Assembly: GCA_030765065.1 (NCBI GenBank)
Contig: CM060990.1
Coordinates: 412,061,198-412,125,197 of the forward strand
Reading direction: 5' to 3'
DNA length: 64,000 bases
Source: Deroplatys truncata
Lineage: Eukaryota; Arthropoda; Insecta; Mantodea; Mantidae
Shown here in pieces: positions 1 through 12,600 of this stretch; position 1 is the first letter of the stretch; every line of letters begins with the position of its first letter. The notes below the pieces were generated by a model. That model was given only the letters and a program-made list of their open reading frames with translations. It did not search any database and had not been told where the DNA came from. Position numbers and translations under genes: made by a program.

Positions 1-59
1 GCATTGAACACTTAAAATTTACTGCCTATTTTACTCCTCTTTGTACAGATTTCTACTGT

Positions 60-1260
60 TTGAAGATGTTTTCAAAATAAATTTTATCAATTTGTGACAT
101 GCACTTATACATTGAATATCAACTACTTTGTCTTTTGAAAGTTTGGTTTTGTTTAGTTTCCTGCATATATAGAAATCTAGTTCATTCAGAATCAGTTCTC
201 GTTTTCACCACACAAGCTAAGTTGGCCATATGAAATTCAGATTCTACCTTGTTCTACAATCAATTGATTAACTTTCCTAAAAAGATCATTTACATACAAA
301 ATTACATTGGTACTAATGGCTTTTTTGTAAACCCTAAAGTGTGGGTCTAACAATTTCAATAACTGCATAAGGTTTTTTGCAGTTAACGTTCTTAAGCATT
401 TTCAAAAACCCTAATGGAGCCCACATTTCAGAATGTCTTAGTATCTTTTCTATACTAGAGTATATGTTATCTACTTCTTGGATAGAAGAGTGCTGGAGTT
501 GAATATTTCATATGAAAAATTTAACTATGTCATGTCTTTGTAAAAAATGAGCCACTGCTAGTGAAATAATGGAATTGCAATTTTGAGGAACACAGCTACT
601 GCTGCATCTCAATCAGGATGATCTTCAAGAATTTTTTCTAATACCTTCACAACAATACAGCAATGTCTTTCCCCAAAGGCCAACTAAAGTTTGTCTATAT
701 TGCAAAACCACCTTTCCTAGAATCTGATGTATTTAGTCATGTTTCTTCTTATAAAATGAGACAATAACATTGGATTGTTGAATATTAATAACATTCTGTA
801 AATCAAAACAAACAACAGTGGTAACTGAATATCTATTTCTGTCCTGTTATTCAATAAGCACTAGGATTTTTTTTCAATGATATGGTTTTCATATTTGATT
901 TCCACCTCACGTGAGATTCTATGCTTATTTTTTTGAAACTTGAAATTCTTCACGAATATCACACCTGTCTTGCTTAGGCGTAAGAAAGAAAACAATTCTG
1001 TACAAAGAAATGCCTGTACATGGATATCTTAACTTGTTCCACCTCCTTAGCATTACCTTCAACGTTCAGTTCATATATTTTTCGCTGATTCAGACTTTGA
1101 TCTAAGTACAGTTTTTTTACTATTTGCTCGACAATAATGTGATTCACATGATGGGAAACACTGAATATATTTCCTTACCACATCATTTGTTTCTTTGGAA
1201 ATTCTGCCAGTTCTGCCTCTTTGATCTGCTTTTGGTGTACATAATGGTACATTTAATTTT
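60..1260 (-). pseudogene. degraded coding fossil of a multicopy arthropod protein family (transposase-like?)
   Basis: Reading the minus strand from about 1260 to 60 gives long protein-like stretches in shifting frames, with several stops. An N-terminal piece near 1150 contains ESHYC. A piece near 600 reads CVPQNCNSIISLAVAHFLQR. A piece near 450 reads EVDNIYSSIEKILRHSEMWA. From memory, this order (ESHY, then a C-x2-QN block, then an E-x-D-x2-HS-x-IE-like block) matches an uncharacterised protein family that is abundant in insect and other invertebrate genomes and behaves like a transposable element. I cannot name it firmly; a DDE-like or DUF7869-like protein is possible. Boundaries are approximate, and I saw no terminal inverted repeats. 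Confidence 0.4.
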
Positions 1261-2689
1261 GAAATGCTTTAATATTGTTGATCATTAACTCGCAATATCA
1301 TCTTTTATGAATGTAAACCAATTATGTTATTGGAAACTGATTCCATCCATTGCCACGGAATGCTATTTAAAATCGTATATATTGGTCATGTTGTTTTACA
1401 TGAGAGAAACAATCAGATTCATGTAGAAACTTATTTTCTGTGGCAGCTAGATAATATGCAATTAGAACTTTATTACATTTGTTTTATCATGAGTAATAAG
1501 TGAGGTATCAACATATTCTTTATGATAGACAACACTGAACTCAATGCAGTAAAAATCTCGATTTTGATATATATAAAGTAAGTTGAGTCAATTCCTGAAT
1601 TTTACAAACCAGATATTGGATGCTTTAAAATCAAGTCCCATCTCTTTTACTAGGTGTGCCAACTGAGCTCAAACCACAGTACTATGTTATGGTGCACTTG
1701 AAACCCATTCTTGTGTAAACCATTTCTGTAGAAATTCTTCTAATACTTTAAACATTTTCTTTTAGCATTTTTTTCCTTTTTCAAAAGCAGTTTGAATCAA
1801 TTTGCATTTAATGAGAATAGAATAGTGTTTAAGGTAGACGGAGGAATTTTTACTTCATTATACTCGCATGTTTCATATTTGGATTACAATCTACATCCTA
1901 AAGGCTCTTCAGTTTTACAATGAATGTTATTAGCTGCAACCTTTTTTTCTCCATTGCAAAGATATAATAATGCCAAATAAAAATACACTGTACACATAGT
2001 AAGACTAGAAACTACCATCACTGAATGGGATACCACCTACCAATACCATGCTCATGCTGCTCAGTTCCAATGATCCCATTACAATACCAAGCTAAGGCAT
2101 TCTCAGTCTCACTCACACAATTCCACTATTAAACATGCATGGGCTTACATCCAACTGGACTGAAAAATGCACAAGGATTGGCCTAAACATTGAATAAAGC
2201 AATTTGAACATAATATGGGTAAACATGTTAAAGCAACATTCTTATAGTATTTAGCATATTTGATGTCATAAATGGGAAAGCGTATTACTGAGGAACATAA
2301 TGACAGGATTCTATTGTATTAACATTTTTATTTACCCAGAAAAAACCTGAGGCTGGAAGTAGTACACAATGCATCTATATAAAGTGTCAAAATTATTAGG
2401 ATGCATATTTTAAAATATAATGGTGAAACAGAATTGTACATACAAAGAAGCCAAATCAGAAAAAGATCATTCAACTCATGCTTGCCAATATAAAATAGCA
2501 AGAGTTTTGAGAGAGTTCACAGGAGGCAGGAGAAAGAAACTTCCACAAATGTCTGATATCTCAATAACTTCTGGAATTTATGTCAGGGGAGAGTGCTTCT
2601 CCCTCACCTCTCTCCAAATAGCCAGTAGTTTCTGCCGCAGTCTGCCATCCACCTTCACAGGAGGGGCTGCCTTCATCAGATAGCTGCCT
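1261..2689. other. AT-rich DNA without a recognisable gene
   Basis: No convincing coding frame. The last part (about 2570-2689) contains a leader-like stretch resembling 41.86-41.90 kb, where a Gypsy gag fossil lies, so it may be LTR-derived sequence bordering the next feature. Confidence 0.4.
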
Positions 2690-5600
2690 CTTCAGAGCTG
2701 GTCGTCCCGAGTAGCTCCACGATATGGAGCAAGCCAATCAAGATGGACCACCATCAGCTTCCCTTGGGGTTGATACCAAATATGCTATACCGCATCACTG
2801 ATACAGGTAACCTAATATGGGCTGTTCCAGGAATGTTACAACTTTGGCAACTTTCCTTTAGTCCTTGTGTGGCAATAGAGCCTCATGAGGTCAACCTCCT
2901 GGAGTCCAGCACTGTTTGTCAAATCTCCTGGAATCCAGCACTGTTTGTCAGACGGTCATGGTATGCCTTCATCTGGTCACTTGTAAGCTTTAGGTTCTCC
3001 CTGGTGAGATGGTGAACCTCTTCCAGCCTGTCCATTAGTACCCCAACATAATCCATTGATGGCTGGTCAGCATAAGGCATGCCAAACAACAGATCACATG
3101 GTAGCCACAGCTCCTGTCCAAAAACCATGTTAGCCAGCATCATGCCAGTGGACTCGTGTACCGATGCTCAGTAGGCCAGGAGGAATAAGGCACGTGCACA
3201 TTCCAATTTTGCTGATGAATGGATACCACTTACAGGTGGTGTTCCTTGACCATCTTGATACAGCTCATCACCATCCCTCCCGACTATGAATGATGGGGAG
3301 TGATATGGATCTTATGTATCCTGAGGCGCTGGAGCAGCTCTTGCATAAAGTTGGATTCGAAATGTATCCCCTGGTTATTGTGGAGCTCCAAATCAGCAGA
3401 AGAAGCTGTTCACTGGTGCATTAGCCACAGCTGAGGTTTCTTGATTGGAAATTGCGTAAAATTCGGGCACTTAGTGAAATAGTCCATAGTCAGTAACAGG
3501 TAGCCCCATTTCCCATGTCTCTTTGGGAAAGGGAAGACATGTTGATAGCAATTCTTTCAAATAGTGTTCCTGCATTACTGTTGTATTCAGCCCCAATTGC
3601 ATGTCTAAGGCCCCACAACTTTCCATGCAGATATGACAATGCTAGCACCACCTCACCATGTCACCTCGAAGATGCAACAATAAAATACGCGAGGTAGCTT
3701 CTCCAAGGTCTCATTTATGCCCACATGCCCTCTGATAGTACAGTATGATTTTTTCGACCTGAAACTGCAGAAATACAAATGAGGTGAAGGAAGGGGAGGG
3801 GAGAAAAGACTGGTAGCATTTCCCTAGCACGGTGCAACAGGAATGTCTCCCGTATCAGCTACAACTAACCTAAAACCCCTCCTGGGAGATAATGGGCTCA
3901 TCAAGCTGAGTACGACCAGGAGGAAAAAATTGTACTATACTGGCTTGCATCTCCTCGAGTTCTTCCTTTACCCTATTCCTTGGGAGCACTAGCCATTTCA
4001 ACTTGGTTTTCCCATTTGTGCACTCCCACTCTGTCTTTAACTCAGCATTTCTAAACACCACGGAGTCCCACTTCAGCCAATAGCTATAGGTGGGGTAACT
4101 AAGAGCGACATCCAACCAAGCAGGTTATTTGCCAGATTCTTTATCCGTCAGCATCGGCCCTATGTATCCATTCTCCATCTGTTCCAACTGGCTGTAGGTT
4201 GCACCGTGACTGGGGCATAAGGCTGCAACACTCTCCTTTGCCTCGACTTCCCACAGTGATTGCTGTTTTCCTGGCACGGTTTTCAGGAAAGACCATCTGC
4301 GTGAGTATGACATCTTCCTGATCGTGCACTGTGGTAAAAACTGTACTGCTGCAGCCATTGGACCCAGCAGGCCACCTGTTCTACCAAGTTGTGAAAGCCC
4401 AAGCACAGTTAGGGCGGAATAGTCCATTGAGGTAAAACTCCTCTACGTAAAGGTACTTCCCATGTGGAACTGCTTCAACAGCCAGGAACTCACATCTTTT
4501 CACGCAGTAATTTCATACGGCCTTAGACAGGGTTCCACTACGTAAGTCAGTACCGTTTCTTCTCTGTCAAGCCCTTGCGACAGGATACCTCATGCCAACC
4601 TCACTGTGATCCCTGAATCCGATGAATTTAATGGGATCATGCACAAGACATTCTTTAGGGTCTGGAAAGCTGCCACAGCTTGGTCAGACCACTGGAAGGC
4701 TTGTCGTTCCTCTGTTAGCTATGTCAACATTTTGGCAATGTTTGCGTACTCCTCCACGAAATTCCGATAGTGTGTGTGCAGAATCAGGAACCGGCGTAGC
4801 TCCTGTTTATTCCTTGGCCCGGACCACTCCTTGACAGTCTGCAGTTTCTGGGATTTCGCAGCTACTCCATCAGGGATTACGATGTGTCCCATGTAGTAGC
4901 ACACTTCATTTCTAAACAGCTGACATTTCTTGGAGTTTAGCTTGAGATTGGCTTGTCAAAGCCTTTCGAAAACCTTCCTCAGTTGATTCTCGAATGATTT
5001 GCCTGTAACAATGACGTCGCGATGGAGGCAAGCGTCGTAGGTGAGGCCGCTCATCAGACTCCGTAAGTTTCTGGAAAGTTGCGAGGGCGTTTCAGAGTCT
5101 GAAAGGATTACCGTGGACTGCCACAGTTCATCTCCAATAGAGATGTTCTCATCATTGGGGGAAGTGCCGCTTGCCATAATCCCGACTTCAGGACTAAGGT
5201 GGAAAACCAATGGGCCTCGCTAAGGTGTCTAGGGTATTGTCAATCTGTGGCAAAGGAAAGCCGCCTTTCTTGGTGATGTCGCTCAGTTTCCGGTAATGCA
5301 AGGCTAATGGTTTCTTTTACTGACACTCTGGTCTTTATGTCCGCTATCCAGTTGTCTTTTTCTTTCTGCTTTGTTACTGGGGCACGGCGAGACGACTGTC
5401 TAATAGGTTATCACCAGTGTCGATGCGATGCATCACTATAACGGTACTGCTATCACCCTTTTGGTAGGCGAAGATGTCCTGGAATTCTGCTAGTGGGTTA
5501 AGAATCTGCTTCTTCTCGCCTCGCGATAGGTTCTCAGCCGCCCCCTGGACGAGGTTACTCGGATGACCATCCATTTTCTTGGTTTTCTGTGTCTCTGGCC

Positions 5601-6440
5601 GCAAACATTGTACAGGCGATGGGCTCATAATTTAAGGCAGCCCCGCTAAGCAGCTTCTGGCCTCGGTTCGTGGCATTAAGGACACTCACCAGGACGGTTC
5701 TCGAGCCGGAAGTAGCCCCCTTGCGACGTAAAGCCCATCGCGGTGGAGTCCTCCGTTTAGAATCGCGTTCTTCGTTGGAGGTTTCACTGCCTCCGCCGTC
5801 ACTACCCTCTCGGTTCATGCCGAAACCACCTTTTCACGCCCTCTTTGGTACTCCCTGCACCGCACTGGGTCTGGCGACAGTTATAAGCCTTCGTGTATAC
5901 CAGTACCCCACAGGGACGGTGTCGAAGCCATCCCATCTATGCGCTATCATAACATTCTCTTGTTCCCAGCAACGAAGTTCAACGAGAACTTACGCCGGCT
6001 CTTAGTTGTTTTCCTGATCCAGAATCCAGCCTGTAGTATGCTCTTAGGTGTTTGGGCTCTCCTCTCTCACCAACACGTAGGTCAGTCGCCCCCCACTTCT
6101 ACGGCGGTTTAGCTGTTGCGGTTGACGCAACTCGAGGCCGTCAGAGTTCTGGCCGGCGCCAGGGTCGCTCCACCAGCCATCATCTTCGCCGTTTCAATGG
6201 GGAGGGCACCGCTGACATTGAGGTTTTCCACTAGGAGAAGCTGCTGTTTCACCTCCCGGTCTATTAATCCGCTGATGGATGCCTGGGCTGCCTCTCCGGA
6301 AATAAGTCTGCAGCTACACTGTCTCTCAAATGTATCTGGGGGCCATAACACGCACATTGTTCCATGTACTTTGTTCACCCTATCGACGGAAGTGTGGGAG
6401 AGGGAAAATGGGGGTGCCAGAGACATCAAATGCAAAAATA
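2690..6440 (-). mobile_element. Gypsy/Ty3 LTR-retrotransposon fossil, internal region
   Basis: Minus-strand protein fragments lie in the order expected of a Gypsy/Ty3 element. Near 5.4-6.4 kb is a gag-protease/linker region, at 4.7-5.6 kb reverse transcriptase (for example a segment containing NKQELRRFL near 4.8 kb), at about 3.9-4.5 kb RNase H/connection, and at 2.9-3.7 kb integrase, with a C-terminal piece at 2919-3143. It is clearly broken, with many interruptions, so I treat it as an old copy. No complete LTR pair was found. A possible LTR-like stretch lies just outside at about 2.57-2.69 kb. Confidence 0.75.
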
Positions 6441-7167
6441 TGCAGTTCTAGTACCCTCTGTTTTGCTGTAAAGGAGGGCATTATGCCTTGGTATTGCCAA
6501 CGTCGTATGTTCACGTCCGGGAGTAGAATTTGTATTTTTTTCCGGCTAAATTATCTGTCTTCGTGCCCTTTTAGAACTATATAGTTGCTCATTTAACATG
6601 ATTTTGTTATATAAGTAATATTATTATTATTGTTGTATACAAAAGCCAAATTAATATTCTATTTAGTGTATGTTCTGTTGATAACGTTATAACAATAATG
6701 CCCTTTTTATATGAAAAACACAACCTGACTCCCATTGTTATTTGACTGATGGTGGGCATGAGAGGCATAATACCGAACTTCTTTGTAAAATTCCGCATAT
6801 GTTTCAAGTGGAATACTGATTCCATTTACAGTATAGCAGTTGCTGCTGTCAGAGGTTCAATTGTCGTTTTCAACTATTTATATACACACCTATATAATAA
6901 TTAGTTGTAATGTTTGTATTTATTTTACTTCGATTTTTCACTCTTATCATTTCGTTTTACTTTTGCTACTTTCACTTTACCTTTTTATCACAACTGATTA
7001 GAATATTTTCTGGTTTACAATGTATGTTATACACAGTCTGTTTATTAAGCTGTAATAATACAAACATCTAATTTGTCAGCATAATCTGTAATGGATTGAA
7101 CTTTATACCTATCATGCTAGGTTAAAGAACACAAACAATTTAGTTTAACTCCTGATGTGAATGGGAG
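6441..7167. other. AT-rich spacer, nothing recognised
   Basis: No supported gene. A short minus-strand frame at 6607-6825 was considered and set aside (see rejected items). Confidence 0.4.
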
Positions 7168-7925
7168 AAGATGAAAAGCTAACAGTTTGATATGCATAAC
7201 TATAGTATATAGTACAATGGAACCTCAGTATAGTAAATAATACAACAAATTAAATTAATATTGATTAATATACACACGACCAACCTAACCTAGAAACACA
7301 AGGTCCACTACTGCTTCACTGTACTTGCTATAGTGTTGGCCTGTTTACCTCCCATGCATAATAACTAACGATTAAGCATATAGAATATTTTCGAATGAAA
7401 GTGCACAATAATAAGTTAAAGTATTTGTCTACGGAAGAAAACTGAAAAGGTTAATGTGTTATATGCATAACCGTAATGTTATAAATGCAGCACAGTACAA
7501 TTGCATTGACACTGATCACACACCCTAAACTAACCTACAGTACTAGCCTCACTGTGCTTGCTATAGCCTATAGTGTGTTGGCCAGTGCTTACCACCCACA
7601 AATTGTAAGGTTAAATAATCATTTCCACTAAACACATAACATATTTTCAAATGAAAGTGCACTATGATAAATTAAAATGGGTGTCTAAGATGGGAAAATT
7701 GAAAAGGTAAACATTTTATATGTGTAACTGTAGCCTTATAAATTCAATACAGTACATTTAAATTAACATTGACCACATGCCTAACCTACAGCAAAGCTTC
7801 ACTGTGCTTCCTACAACCTATACTGTGTTGCCACCCATATATTATAAAGTTAAATAATAATTTGTGGTTAACGTATAGAATATTTTTAGATGAAAGTGTA
7901 CAATGATGAATTAAAGCAGTAACAT
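7168..7925. repeat. diverged tandem repeat, about 3 units of roughly 260 bp
   Basis: Landmarks recur in the same order. A block of the form GAAAA-CTGAAAAGGTTAA followed by ATATGCATAAC and CAGTACA appears at about 7168, 7437 and 7693. Each block is followed by CCTAACCTA, then CACTGTGCTTGC/CC, GTGTTGGCC, and GAATATTTTC-GATGAAAGTGCAC. Spacing is about 270 and 256 bp. Units differ by many substitutions and small indels, so the array is old. It resembles a short satellite or the tandem core of an unknown transposon. Confidence 0.7.
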
Positions 7926-8307
7926 ATAACCCCTGTGTTTAACAAATGATATGACAAATGAAACAGTTCACATTAAGTGTATAAGTAGCAAGCAGGATCG
8001 ATATTTGAGCATTATATTGTTAATAAGATAAATGTGATATGGATATAAATGTTTTAAACATATGTTTGTTATCCCTAAAATAAATCTGTTGCCCTGAGCA
8101 AGTTGGTTTGCTTCTGGAAGTACCTTTCATATCCTAAGTAGATTGATATGCTAATGACCAACAGGTATTAAAGAATGTCATTAAATTGCACAAATAACCA
8201 AACCATTTACAGATTATATCATGTGCACTGTTAAACTTTCTTAAACTGCCTCAATTATTTGCACTCATATATACTACTATGAGCTGCAAATATGATTCTT
8301 GTTGTTA

Positions 8308-8308
<1 letters not shown>

Positions 8309-8349
<41 letters not shown>

Positions 8350-8364
8350 TATTATTATTAATAA
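8309..8364. repeat. (ATT)n microsatellite
   Basis: Almost perfect ATT repeat with one interruption (ACT). Confidence 0.9.
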
Positions 8365-8493
8365 TGTAGAGCAAGATGATATGTGGCATTTTGTTCTGGT
8401 GTGCAGTGGATTTTCAAGTGTAATTAATTTGGTTATTACTTATATGACATTAAAGATTTTCATTAATAAACTATATTCTCTTAACTTGTTACA

Positions 8494-8850
8494 GGTACAA
8501 TTCCTTCTCTTTTGACTGGATGTCGTTGCTATTTGTCAAAACCCTCTACCTCAAGAGAGTATCCTGAAGACATTTGGAAAATGATTTCATAAACATTGCA
8601 ACTGCAGAACGCTTGAGTGCTGAAGAAGAGCATATTAAGAAAACCAGATTTTGTACTGTAGAGGAACTACTTGAGAAGAGTGCTTGCTGTGAAATAAATG
8701 AGTGGGTTATTAGAAAAAAGGCAGTAGCATATATTTTATTTTAGTGAGGTAGTCCAGTACCAAAAGTTGCATAACAAGTACTTGTTTTTTCAGCTTTAGT
8801 AAATGAAGTTGAATTGGGAATGGAAAACATGAAGCTACCAACAGCAATGA
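8494..8850 (+). pseudogene. exon-like segment of unknown gene, possibly a fossil
   Basis: A plausible 3' splice-site context (pyrimidine-containing tract ending in ACAG at about 8493) is followed by protein-like sequence in two frames. The first begins GTIPSLLTGC and contains SREYPEDIWKM. The second contains ATAERLSAEEEHIKKTRF and ends at a stop near 8744. A third short piece, ELGMENMKLPTAMSN, precedes the Gypsy LTR start at 8857. I do not recognise the family. It may be a dead exon or part of an element body. Confidence 0.25.
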
Positions 8851-8856
8851 GTAACA

Positions 8857-9010
8857 TGTAAGGGGACATATACCCAATAGAATAGAATATTGAAAGTAAC
8901 AGGAATAACTAATAATGTAAAATAAAATCAACAAATAGCTTTACTGTAAAATAACTTGTACCACAGAATGTAATTAACGAGAAAGCAAGTATGTAAGGAA
9001 CAGTGTAATG
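8857..9010 (+). repeat. left LTR piece of the Gypsy fossil
   Basis: Begins TGTAAGGGGACATATACCCA and aligns with the first 150-160 bp of the right LTR at 19105. No matching 5-bp target duplication was found outside the two LTRs. Confidence 0.8.
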
Positions 9011-9222
9011 TTCTATGGAAAAACAAAGAAATTTTTTCCCTCCTAAACCCGGAAAATGTACAGCATATACACACTTATTTAAGGTGAAACCCATAACTCC
9101 ATATACTCATAAATGCAGAAACTTACCATTCACAATTAGAGAGCAGGCAGATGAAATAATAGAAGAAATACTTCAAAACGACATTATTGAACTCTCAAAT
9201 TCTGTATATATTAATCGTTGTT

Positions 9223-9234
9223 GCTGGGTGAGGA
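9223..9234. repeat. target-site duplication of LINE copy A (partner 15297-15308)
   Basis: GCTGGGTGAGGA occurs directly outside the tail of copy A and again directly outside its 5' end. The match is perfect over 12 bp. It defines the exact ends of the copy and shows that it inserted into the Gypsy pol fossil. Confidence 0.95.
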
Positions 9235-9657
9235 GTGGTGGTGGTGGTGATATGCGGCTTAAGGGCGCTAAACTGCTGGGGTCATCAGCGCCCTTACAAG
9301 GTATAAAATATAAAGTCAAAAAATAAAAGACAGGTAAAAAACCGCATAATTAAAAAACGGGACACAAACCCGCGATGTCAAAAAGCTAAAACTAACAATA
9401 TAACAATAACAAATATAACAATAACAATAATAACAATAACAACAATAACAATAAAAACAATAATAACAATAACAACAATAATAAGAACAAGACAAAGATC
9501 TGAAAAACAACACACTAAAAGCATAGGCAGTAAAGGATTAAAACGTGTCAGGAACTGTAGAATGCGAGGGACATGAGCGTCATATGTCCACTGGGGATAA
9601 GAGTTCCCATAAAAAACCGACAGGACAAAAGTACGAAGCTAACAGACGCTCAACGCA
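9235..9657 (-). other. 3' UTR of LINE copy A with terminal two-stem fold and simple tail
   Basis: Inner stem AAGGGCGCT (9261-9269) pairs with AGCGCCCTT (9287-9295) across a 17-nt loop. An outer stem pairs ATGCGGCT (9252-9259) with AACCGCAT (9340-9347), one pair being a wobble or mismatch in this copy and perfect in copy B. The stems lie next to the trinucleotide tail. Further in, an AAC/AAT-type simple repeat covers about 9394-9490. The same arrangement recurs in every 3' end of the family here. LINE replicases commonly recognise a 3' structure, so this is the likely RT recognition element (inference). Confidence 0.75.
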
Positions 9658-12600
9658 TTAAATGCGCAGATTAAAATCACTGTCATGAATAAAACGTAAA
9701 ACACATTCCACAGCATGCGTGTCGTCTGCCAAAATGTTGGCTAGGCCAACAGGCAGACCCACACGAGCACGCAATGCAGCTAAAACCTGACACTCTGTTA
9801 AAATGTGACGCACCGTTAAGGGCACGTCACACTGCCCACAGAGTGGCGCGGGGTCACCACTCAGCAAATACTTATGACTAAAAATGCAATGTCCGATACG
9901 AAGGCGTGTTAAAATTACCTCTTCCCGACGAGAAGCACGGGAAGAGGTAGCCCAGACTAACGGGAGAGGCTTAACCTCCCGCAACTTGTTCCCCCGGAGG
10001 GCCGTCCACTCATCGCTCCAAAGCGAGAGGATGCGGCGACGTAAAACAATAAACAAATCTGACGAGGGAACAACAGAGGTAAAACGTCTGGGCGATAAAA
10101 TCGCCGACTTGGCAGCGACATCGGCAGACTCATTACCTGAGATGCCCACATGACCTGGAATCCACAAGAAGGAGACGCTGATGCCAGTGACATCAAGCGA
10201 GTGGAGCAGGTCATGAATGCGCTGTACGAGCGGGTGGTAACTGTACAGCGAGCTAATACTTTGAAGAGCACTCAGGGAGTCGGAACAAATAAAACAATGC
10301 CGTAAGTCGTGCCGCTGAATATATAAAAGAGACTGATAAATGCTAAAAAGTTCGGCGGTAAAAATCGAACATTGCTCTGGTAAACGAAAGGTAAAACTAT
10401 TTCCACCACAAAAAAAGGCACATCCTACTCCAGCATCAGTCTTAGATCCATCAGTGAAGATAAAAGGCAAGTCCCCGAATTGCGACTGAAGTTCTAAAAA
10501 CGCTGATCTAAAGACTGAAGAAGGGGTCTCATTCTTCGGCATTGACGATAACCCAAGGTGACAGAGGGCCTCAACGCGCGACCATGGAGGAAAACGCGTT
10601 TCCCCCCTTGGAAGGGCCGGCGCTGGCGTAACGTCCAAATGCCGAAGTAGCAGTCGAAATCGAACCCCTGGAGGGAGCAATGCAGAGGAGCTAACTAAAT
10701 ATTGCCGGTCAAGTGAATCCTCGAAAAATGCCGCGAAAGACGGGTGGTCAGGCAAGCTTGAGAGTCGACAGGCATAGCTGCACAAGAGCATCTCACGCCT
10801 AGAGGACAGCGGAGGCTCTGCAGCTTCAGCATAAAGACTGGGCACGGGGCTAGTTGGAAAGGCCCCTGTAGCGACTCTTATGCCACGATGGTGAATGGCA
10901 TTCAATCGAAGTAACACAGATGGACGTGCCGACGAATAAACAATACACCCGTAATCAAGTTTGGATCGGACCAAAGAGCGATATAGACGCAGAAGGGTGG
11001 TCCGATCAGCTCCCCAGGATGTGCCACTTAAAACACGTAAAAGATTCAGAGAACGGTCACACTTTGCTTTTAAAAAAGAAATGTGCGAGGTCCAACACAA
11101 CTTTCTATCAAAGATCAACCCCAAGAATTTCGCCTCGTCTGCAAACGGAAGCATCCCTGGCCCTAGATGGAGAGAGGGCGGAGGGAAATACTTCCGGCGC
11201 CAGAAGTTGATGCAGACGGATTTCTCGGCGGAGAAATTAAAGCCGTTGGCGTTACTCCAGGCGTAGAGACGGTCGATACAGCTCTGGAGACGGCGTTCGA
11301 GTAGACAGGTCCGCCGTGAACTGCAATAAATAGCGAAATCGTCAACAAAAAGGGACGATGAAATGCCAGGAGGAATACAATCAACAATGGGGTTGATAGC
11401 AATTGCAAAAAGTGTGACACTGAGTACAGAGCCCTGCGGTACTCCGTTCTCTTGAATAAAACGACGAGATAAAACCGAGCCCACACGTACACGAAAGACG
11501 CGGTCCGTCATGAACTCCCGGAGAAATATGGGAAGACGACCGCAGATATTCCATGCGTGAAGTGTACGTAAAATGCCGCCCCTCCAACAAGTGTCATAAG
11601 CTTTCTCCAGGTCAAAAAATACAGCCACGGTTTGACACTTTCTCAGAAATCCATTCATAATATGCGTCGACAAGGACACCAGATGGTCGACGGTAGAGCG
11701 ATAGCGACGAAACCCGCACTGAGCGTTCGCTAGAAGTTTCTGAGACTCAAGCCACCATGTCAACCGCCCGTTGATCATGCGCTCCATCACCTTGCAAATG
11801 CAACTGGTGAGGGAGATAGGGCGGTAGCTGGAAGGTAGTTGGCGATCCTTCCCAGGCTTAAGTATAGGGACAATGGTGGCTTCGCGCCAAACGGAAGGAA
11901 AAATGCCGTCTTGCCAAATACGGTTATAGACCTGTAAGAGAAAGAGTTTACTGTCGGCTGAAAGGTTCTTTAACATCAGGACATGAATGCCGTCCGGCCC
12001 AGGAGCGGAGTGCCGAGAGCAATGAAGAGCGTGCTCCAGCTCCCTCATTGTGAATAGTTCGTTATAGCATTCATCATTAACAGACCGAAAAGTATATGAT
12101 GCGGAATCCTGCCGGTCTTTAATAGAGCGAAAGCCGGCGGAATAATGGTCTGAACTGGAAACCGCCTCAAAGGCAGAACCCAGAGTGTTTGCGATGGCAG
12201 CCGGATCCACTATGGTCGCATTAGAAACCTGAAGGCCAGAAACAGTACAATGTGACACTTTACCTGAGAAGCGACGAAGTTTATCCCAAACAACGGATGA
12301 AGGCGTAAAACGATTAAAAGACTCGACAAAACGAGCCCAAGATGCCTTCTTGCTATCCTGAATAATGCGACGAGCCCTGGCGCGCGATTGTTTAAAAGTC
12401 ACCAAATTATCAAGTGTAGGGTGGCGCCGAAACACCCTAAGTGCAGTCCTACGGGCACGAACGGCGTCCCGACAATCCTCGGTCCACCACGGAACAGGTG
12501 GCCGCCGAGGTTGGGAGGATGAACGGGGTATTGCGCGTTCGGCGGCAGAGAAAATAACAGACGTAAGGTGCTGCACTAGTTGGTGAATGTCGGAGAAGGG

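Noticed and set aside
6607-6825. Frame with FHLKHMRNFTKK, faintly like the C-terminal part of PCNA
   Set aside because: Only about ten residues look alike and neighbouring sequence in all frames does not support PCNA. A processed pseudogene cannot be claimed.
8279-8515. Frame with poly-isoleucine
   Set aside because: Product of the (ATT)n microsatellite.
9316-9513. Cys/Tyr-rich minus-strand frame (also at 29253, 36043, 50620, 51165, 60053)
   Set aside because: Translation of the AAC/AAT-type simple repeat of the LINE 3' UTR.
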